From Myxococcus stipitatus DSM 14675 (GTDB lineage Bacteria > Myxococcota > Myxococcia > Myxococcales > Myxococcaceae): a DNA stretch of 64,000 bases. The notes below the pieces were generated by a model. It saw nothing but the letters and a program-made list of their open reading frames with translations. It was not told the DNA's origin and ran no database searches. The position numbers and the translations under genes were made by a program. The stretch lies in contig NC_020126.1 in NCBI RefSeq assembly GCF_000331735.1, positions 9,551,501 through 9,615,500 on the forward strand, given 5' to 3'. Each line of letters begins with the position of its first letter. Positions within the stretch are counted from its first letter, which is position 1. Of this stretch, positions 60,755-64,000 are shown piece after piece.

Positions 60755-61609
60755 TCAGAACGTCCAGTAGAACATGGGGACGGGGACTCCTCGGAACGAG
60801 TCCACCGCCAGACTGAGATGAAGGGTGTACAGCGGCACGTAAGTCCCCACGAGCACGAAGACCCCAAGCCCGAGGACAGCCGCCAGCGCGAAGGGACCGC
60901 GTCGCGCGGAGTGAAGAACCTTCAAGGCTTGCATCGAGGAGACCAGAAAGAGAGTCCCCGGCACCACCGTCAGCAGAAACCCAATCCAATACAGCCATTC
61001 ATGGCCGGGACTGGGGCTGAACGGCCCCTCGCCGCGACCCACGACACCGAGATGCGAACCCACCGACAGATAGGTCAGGACTAGCAACATGCCCACCGTG
61101 GCGAAGGTCCCCCCTGCGTAGAGCGCCATGGCCACGGAGCTGGACCAGCGCCGTTGACTCCCGAAGAACCGCAGCACGGCATGCATCACCAGCCCGAGCA
61201 GCGCGTAGTACAGATGCGGAACAAGCGTCCGCATGAACTGCTCGAACAGGGAAATCGTTGCCACCCCATACTTCACCGTCTTCATGACGCGCATGGCGCC
61301 GACGACCAATGCCGAGGCCACCGTCACGTAGGCCAGCGGACTCATGACCTCTTCCCATCCTCCGCGAGCCCATCGCTCCGCGAAGCGCCCAGGACTTCGC
61401 GCGAAGAGCCACGCGGTATTCAGCACCAACCTCACAGGAGCCAGTGCCTCCTGGGCCCATCGCGGCTCTTCTCCGTTCGCGGCGCCTTCTTCCGGGAAAG
61501 TCACTTCCACGCGAGGCGGCACTGAGAAGGACGGGGATGCCACGGACATCGGACGGCCCCCAGAGGCTTCGACCTCCGCGGGCGAGGGCCTAGGAGCAGG
61601 AATAGCCAT
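60755..61609 (-). CDS. Yip1-like membrane protein
   Basis: 284 aa from ATG 61609. The N-terminal 50 aa is Pro/Glu-rich and soluble. About five membrane helices follow in the arrangement of Yip1-family proteins (PLAYVTVASALVVG, LYYALLGLVMHAVLRFFG, SVAMALYAGGTFATVGMLLV, FALAAVLGLGVFVLVG). A segment FARSPGRFAERWARGGW precedes helix 1, as in bacterial Yip1 homologues. Function unknown. The same frame stays open to 62512, but that part is the antisense of the SDR gene. Confidence 0.72.
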   Translation of the reverse strand: MAIPAPRPSPAEVEASGGRPMSVASPSFSVPPRVEVTFPEEGAANGEEPRWAQEALAPVRLVLNTAWLFARSPGRFAERWARGGWEEVMSPLAYVTVASALVVGAMRVMKTVKYGVATISLFEQFMRTLVPHLYYALLGLVMHAVLRFFGSQRRWSSSVAMALYAGGTFATVGMLLVLTYLSVGSHLGVVGRGEGPFSPSPGHEWLYWIGFLLTVVPGTLFLVSSMQALKVLHSARRGPFALAAVLGLGVFVLVGTYVPLYTLHLSLAVDSFRGVPVPMFYWTF

Positions 61610-61735
61610 GAGCCTCGACTCTAGGGAACGACGGAACCGCGAGCCGAACCCGCGCCCCGCCACCTCAACAGCATTCCGTTGAACAGACAACATCCCCCCA
61701 CCCCGTCCCCCTCCTGACGCAGTAGAACGCGCTCC

Positions 61736-62506
61736 ATGGACCTGGAGCTCCAAGGCAGATCCGCCCTCATCACCGGCAGCAGCAAAGGCATCGGCCGCGC
61801 CACCGCCGCCGCCCTCGCCCGTGAGGGCGCTCGCGTGTGCTTGAGCGCTCGCGGCGCGGAGGCCCTGGAGGAAGCCGCGCGCGAGCTGCGCGCCACCGGC
61901 GCAGACATCGCCACCGTCGTCGCGGACGTGGCCACCCTCGAAGGTGCCCGCGCCGCCGTCGACGCGGCCGTGCGCGCCTTCGGCACCCTGGACATCCTCG
62001 TCAACAACGTGGGCGGCAGCGGCGGCGCCGGGGCCTTCCACACCGCCACCACCGACCAGTGGACCGCCGTGCTCGACCGCAACCTCATGTCCGCCGTGTG
62101 GTGCAGTCAGCGAGCCGTGGAGGTCATGCGCGCCCAGGGCGGCGGCACCATCATCCACATCAACTCCATCTACGGCCGCGAGTACGCCACCAGCGCGCCC
62201 TACACCACCGCCAAGGCGGGCCTCACCGCCCTCACCAAGGAGATGGCCGTGGACCTCGCGCCCCACCGCATCCGCGTCAACGGCGTCGCCCCCGGCTCCA
62301 TCCTCTTCCCCGGCGGAAGCTGGGACAAACGCCAGAAGGCCGACCCCGAGAAGGTCGCGAAGCTGGTCCAGGACGAGCTGCCCTGGGGTCGCTTCGGCTC
62401 GCCCGAGGAGGTGGCGGACGTGGTGGCCTTCCTCTGCTCGGAGCGTGCCCGTTGGGTCACCGGGGCCACCCTTCCCGTGGACGGAGGCCAGGGCCGCGCC
62501 TTCTGA
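61736..62506 (+). CDS. Short-chain dehydrogenase/reductase (FabG-like)
   Basis: 256 aa. ALITGSSKGIGRATA (cofactor loop), SARG (NADP-type arginine), NNVGGSGG, catalytic Tyr156/Lys160 in APYTTAKAGL, and the C-terminal WVTGATLPVDGGQG are those of FabG-like reductases and related SDRs. It probably reduces a 3-oxo group; other SDRs in the window make the exact role hard to fix. It is divergent from the Yip1-like gene (126-nt gap) and is followed after 55 nt by the WGR-like gene. Confidence 0.85.
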   Translation: MDLELQGRSALITGSSKGIGRATAAALAREGARVCLSARGAEALEEAARELRATGADIATVVADVATLEGARAAVDAAVRAFGTLDILVNNVGGSGGAGAFHTATTDQWTAVLDRNLMSAVWCSQRAVEVMRAQGGGTIIHINSIYGREYATSAPYTTAKAGLTALTKEMAVDLAPHRIRVNGVAPGSILFPGGSWDKRQKADPEKVAKLVQDELPWGRFGSPEEVADVVAFLCSERARWVTGATLPVDGGQGRAF

Positions 62507-62561
62507 GAGCACCGCCCGGCCACTGTGCTATGGAGGGCGCCCTCCGAATGGAAAACGCCGC

Positions 62562-63074
62562 GTGCTGAAGCTCTACAAGAAGGAAGGCGACAGCCTCCGC
62601 TACTGGGAGGTCTGGGTTCACGAAGGGGTGCTCACCACACACTGGGGCACCGTGGGCGAAGTCGGCGAGCAGAAGGAAGCGCCCCTCCCCCCGGACGAGG
62701 ACCCCGACTTCGCCATCGCCGACGCCGCGGGCCCCCTCATCGAGGACGGCTATGACGAGCCCGAGCTCGACGCCATGGCCACCCTCCTCGTCCAGTACCC
62801 CATCGAGGGCAAGGGCACCGGCCACGACGTGGAGAAGCGCGTCGCCGTGGAGGAGCTCCTCACCGACGCCCTCGGCTGGACGGGCAACGGCGACGTGGAA
62901 GGCGGCGAGATGCGAGACGGCCACCTGCGCATCTACTGCCAGGTCATGCACACCGAGGCCGCCGTGCGCGCCGTGGTGACGGCCCTCGAGTCCGAGGACC
63001 TCCTCGACGGCGCCTCCGTGCTCCTCGCCGAAGGCGACGCCGAGCCCCGCCTGCTCTGGCCCACCGCCTCCTGA
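62562..63074 (+). CDS. Small acidic protein with WGR-like N-terminal segment
   Basis: 170 aa from GTG 62562, soluble and acidic. The first 45 residues (LKLYKKEGDSLRYWEVWVHEG and LTTHWGTVGEVG) have the WGR-domain pattern (W...V..g.L...WGriG), a nucleic-acid-linked module in PARPs and some bacterial proteins. The remaining part alternates alpha and beta (YPIEGKGTGHDVEKRVAVEELLTDALGW) and ends with a compact strand. No enzyme motif is seen. It lies 55 nt behind the SDR gene and is convergent with the cytochrome gene. Confidence 0.62.
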   Translation: MLKLYKKEGDSLRYWEVWVHEGVLTTHWGTVGEVGEQKEAPLPPDEDPDFAIADAAGPLIEDGYDEPELDAMATLLVQYPIEGKGTGHDVEKRVAVEELLTDALGWTGNGDVEGGEMRDGHLRIYCQVMHTEAAVRAVVTALESEDLLDGASVLLAEGDAEPRLLWPTAS

Positions 63075-63083
63075 ACGCACCGC

Positions 63084-63115
63084 GCGGCCTCGGAAGGTCT
63101 TCCCCCCGAGGCCGC
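63084..63115. terminator. Bidirectional hairpin terminator
   Basis: GCGGCCTCGG at 63084-63093 pairs with CCGAGGCCGC at 63106-63115 around a 12-nt loop. It lies between the convergent WGR-like and cytochrome genes. Confidence 0.65.
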
Positions 63116-63126
63116 CCACGCCCGCG

Positions 63127-64000
63127 CTACCGCCGAGCCGACTTGCCGGTGATGCGGCGCCACCAGTCGCTCAGACGCTCCGGCCGCAGGGCCGTCTCCA
63201 TCTCATCGCCATCCAGGACACCATCCTCATCCTGGTCCACGCCGATGCGCGTCTCGGAGCCCTTGGGCACCAGCGTGTACGTCAGCTCCGCGCCAGGCCC
63301 CGCGCCCGCGAGCAATTGCGTCCCGCTCACCGTCTCCACGGCCTTGTCCGACTGGAACGTGCCACTGCCCAGGTACGTGAAGCCTCGCGTCTCTCCCGCG
63401 CGGATGCCCTTCACCACCAACCCCACCTTGCCCGCGTTCGCCAGCGTCATGAACTGAGCGAGCCGAGCGAGCTGCGCGGGCGTCGAGGAGACAATCGTCA
63501 CCTGCTGCCCCACCGCCGCATGCGAGTCCTTGCTCGCGGGCCCCGGCGGCAACAGCGGGTCCGTGGGTGAGCCGAGCGGCAGGTCCCCGCCGGAGAAGGA
63601 CAGCAGCAGCGCCACCAGGTCCGCCACGTCCTGGTCGCTCGACGGGTGGAACGGGGGCTCGGTGACGAAGCGCGCCAGCGAGTCCACGCTGCCATCGTGG
63701 ATGAACGAGAAGCCCGTGAGGCTCTCCAGCTGGCTCAGCTCCAGGCCCACCTTCTCGTAGAGGTTGCGCAGCTGCGGCACCTTCAGCGAGACGTTGGTGC
63801 TGCCATCCGTGGACACGAGCGCGTGGTGCGACTCGCCCAGGGGACCCGTGGGCATCGGAACCCACGTGGTACCACTCCACTGGCTGTTCGTGCCCACCCC
63901 CGACGGGAAGGTGTGGCACGTGTTGCACGCGAAGAGCTGCTGCGCGAGCAGGTTCGGCGGACGGAACAGCGCCAGGCCCCGCGTCGCGTCGCCATTCGCC
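63127..64000 (-). CDS. Cytochrome c peroxidase-like (di-haem, MauG-type) protein, 3' part
   Basis: The frame is open to the window end, so the N-terminus (and probably the first haem domain) lies outside; about 291 residues are visible. A haem-binding CNTCH occurs near 63920. It is followed by a MauG/CcpA-like segment, KVPQLRNLYEK...FIHDGSVDSLARFV, which in di-haem peroxidases precedes and supports the second haem. A beta-rich region is followed by an acidic EF-hand-like loop, DQDEDGVLDGDEME, near the C-terminus (calcium-binding candidate). Secreted or periplasmic location is likely but the signal peptide is not visible. Confidence 0.8.
   Translation of the reverse strand, partial: ANGDATRGLALFRPPNLLAQQLFACNTCHTFPSGVGTNSQWSGTTWVPMPTGPLGESHHALVSTDGSTNVSLKVPQLRNLYEKVGLELSQLESLTGFSFIHDGSVDSLARFVTEPPFHPSSDQDVADLVALLLSFSGGDLPLGSPTDPLLPPGPASKDSHAAVGQQVTIVSSTPAQLARLAQFMTLANAGKVGLVVKGIRAGETRGFTYLGSGTFQSDKAVETVSGTQLLAGAGPGAELTYTLVPKGSETRIGVDQDEDGVLDGDEMETALRPERLSDWWRRITGKSARR

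Noticed and set aside
60755-62512. A 585-codon minus-strand frame that extends the Yip1-like protein
   Set aside because: The part beyond 61609 is the antisense of the SDR gene at 61736 and has a Gly/Asp/Glu-rich, non-domain composition; the Yip1-like protein starts with a good ATG at 61609.

Overview
The window is very GC-rich (about 70%) with strongly GC-ending codons. It carries a traA-traB locus, a MYXO-CTERM surface-sorting tail, many lipoproteins and a very large Ser/Thr kinase fused to signalling domains. Together these point to a fruiting myxobacterium of the Myxococcaceae/Cystobacterineae (Myxococcus, Corallococcus or a close relative). It looks like ordinary chromosome: I saw no insertion sequence, prophage, CRISPR array, tRNA or rRNA. 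Genes are dense on both strands, with many 4-nt start/stop overlaps and hairpin terminators between convergent genes.

Layout. 1-7 kb: the end of a giant membrane protein, then a histidine kinase pair on the minus strand, of which the upstream member has a phospho-acceptor domain but no ATPase domain. 7-12 kb: a YdfG-type dehydrogenase, a DoxX protein, and a tightly overlapping operon with a miniature PhaE-like protein, a class III PHA synthase, an alpha/beta hydrolase and an ATP-grasp protein. 12-17.6 kb: a queuosine-precursor transporter, a FolB-cupin fusion, a secreted basic protein, a methyltransferase, a periplasmic metallo-beta-lactamase-fold enzyme, a shortened Gre factor and a lipoprotein. 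17.8-25 kb: a membrane protein, a Lnb/DUF4105 protein in operon with a low-complexity lipoprotein, a LuxR-type regulator and a metallophosphoesterase. 24.8-31 kb: tandem thioredoxin-fold lipoproteins, a dynamin-like GTPase, a diadenylate-cyclase-fold sensor and a glycosyltransferase.

32-36 kb: traA-traB, the cell-surface receptor and its OmpA-like partner. In Myxococcus this pair drives outer membrane exchange between kin cells, and it is the landmark of the window. 36-44 kb: a Big2 lipoprotein and a three-gene signalling operon (Ser/Thr kinase-AAA-TPR, HEAT-repeat protein, HD phosphohydrolase). 44-52 kb: a DCC/lipase-maturation-factor fusion, a degenerate metallo-beta-lactamase-fold protein, a phospholipase/C-type-lectin lipoprotein broken by three 1-nt shifts, an amidinotransferase-fold enzyme with an unknown partner, a second large GTPase and an M23 peptidase. 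52-64 kb: a TetR regulator with a sterol-desaturase-family enzyme, glucose-6-phosphate isomerase, several hydrolases and short-chain dehydrogenases with local regulators, a Suppressor-of-Fused-domain protein, and the 3' part of a cytochrome c peroxidase-like protein running off the end.

Most unexpected signals: two identical-arm 17-bp inverted repeats bracketing a TTGACA promoter (57170-57238); the GTPase plus DAC-fold sensor neighbourhood (27884-30760); the ATPase-less kinase (4989-6968); and the triple-frameshifted phospholipase-lectin gene (46900-48019).
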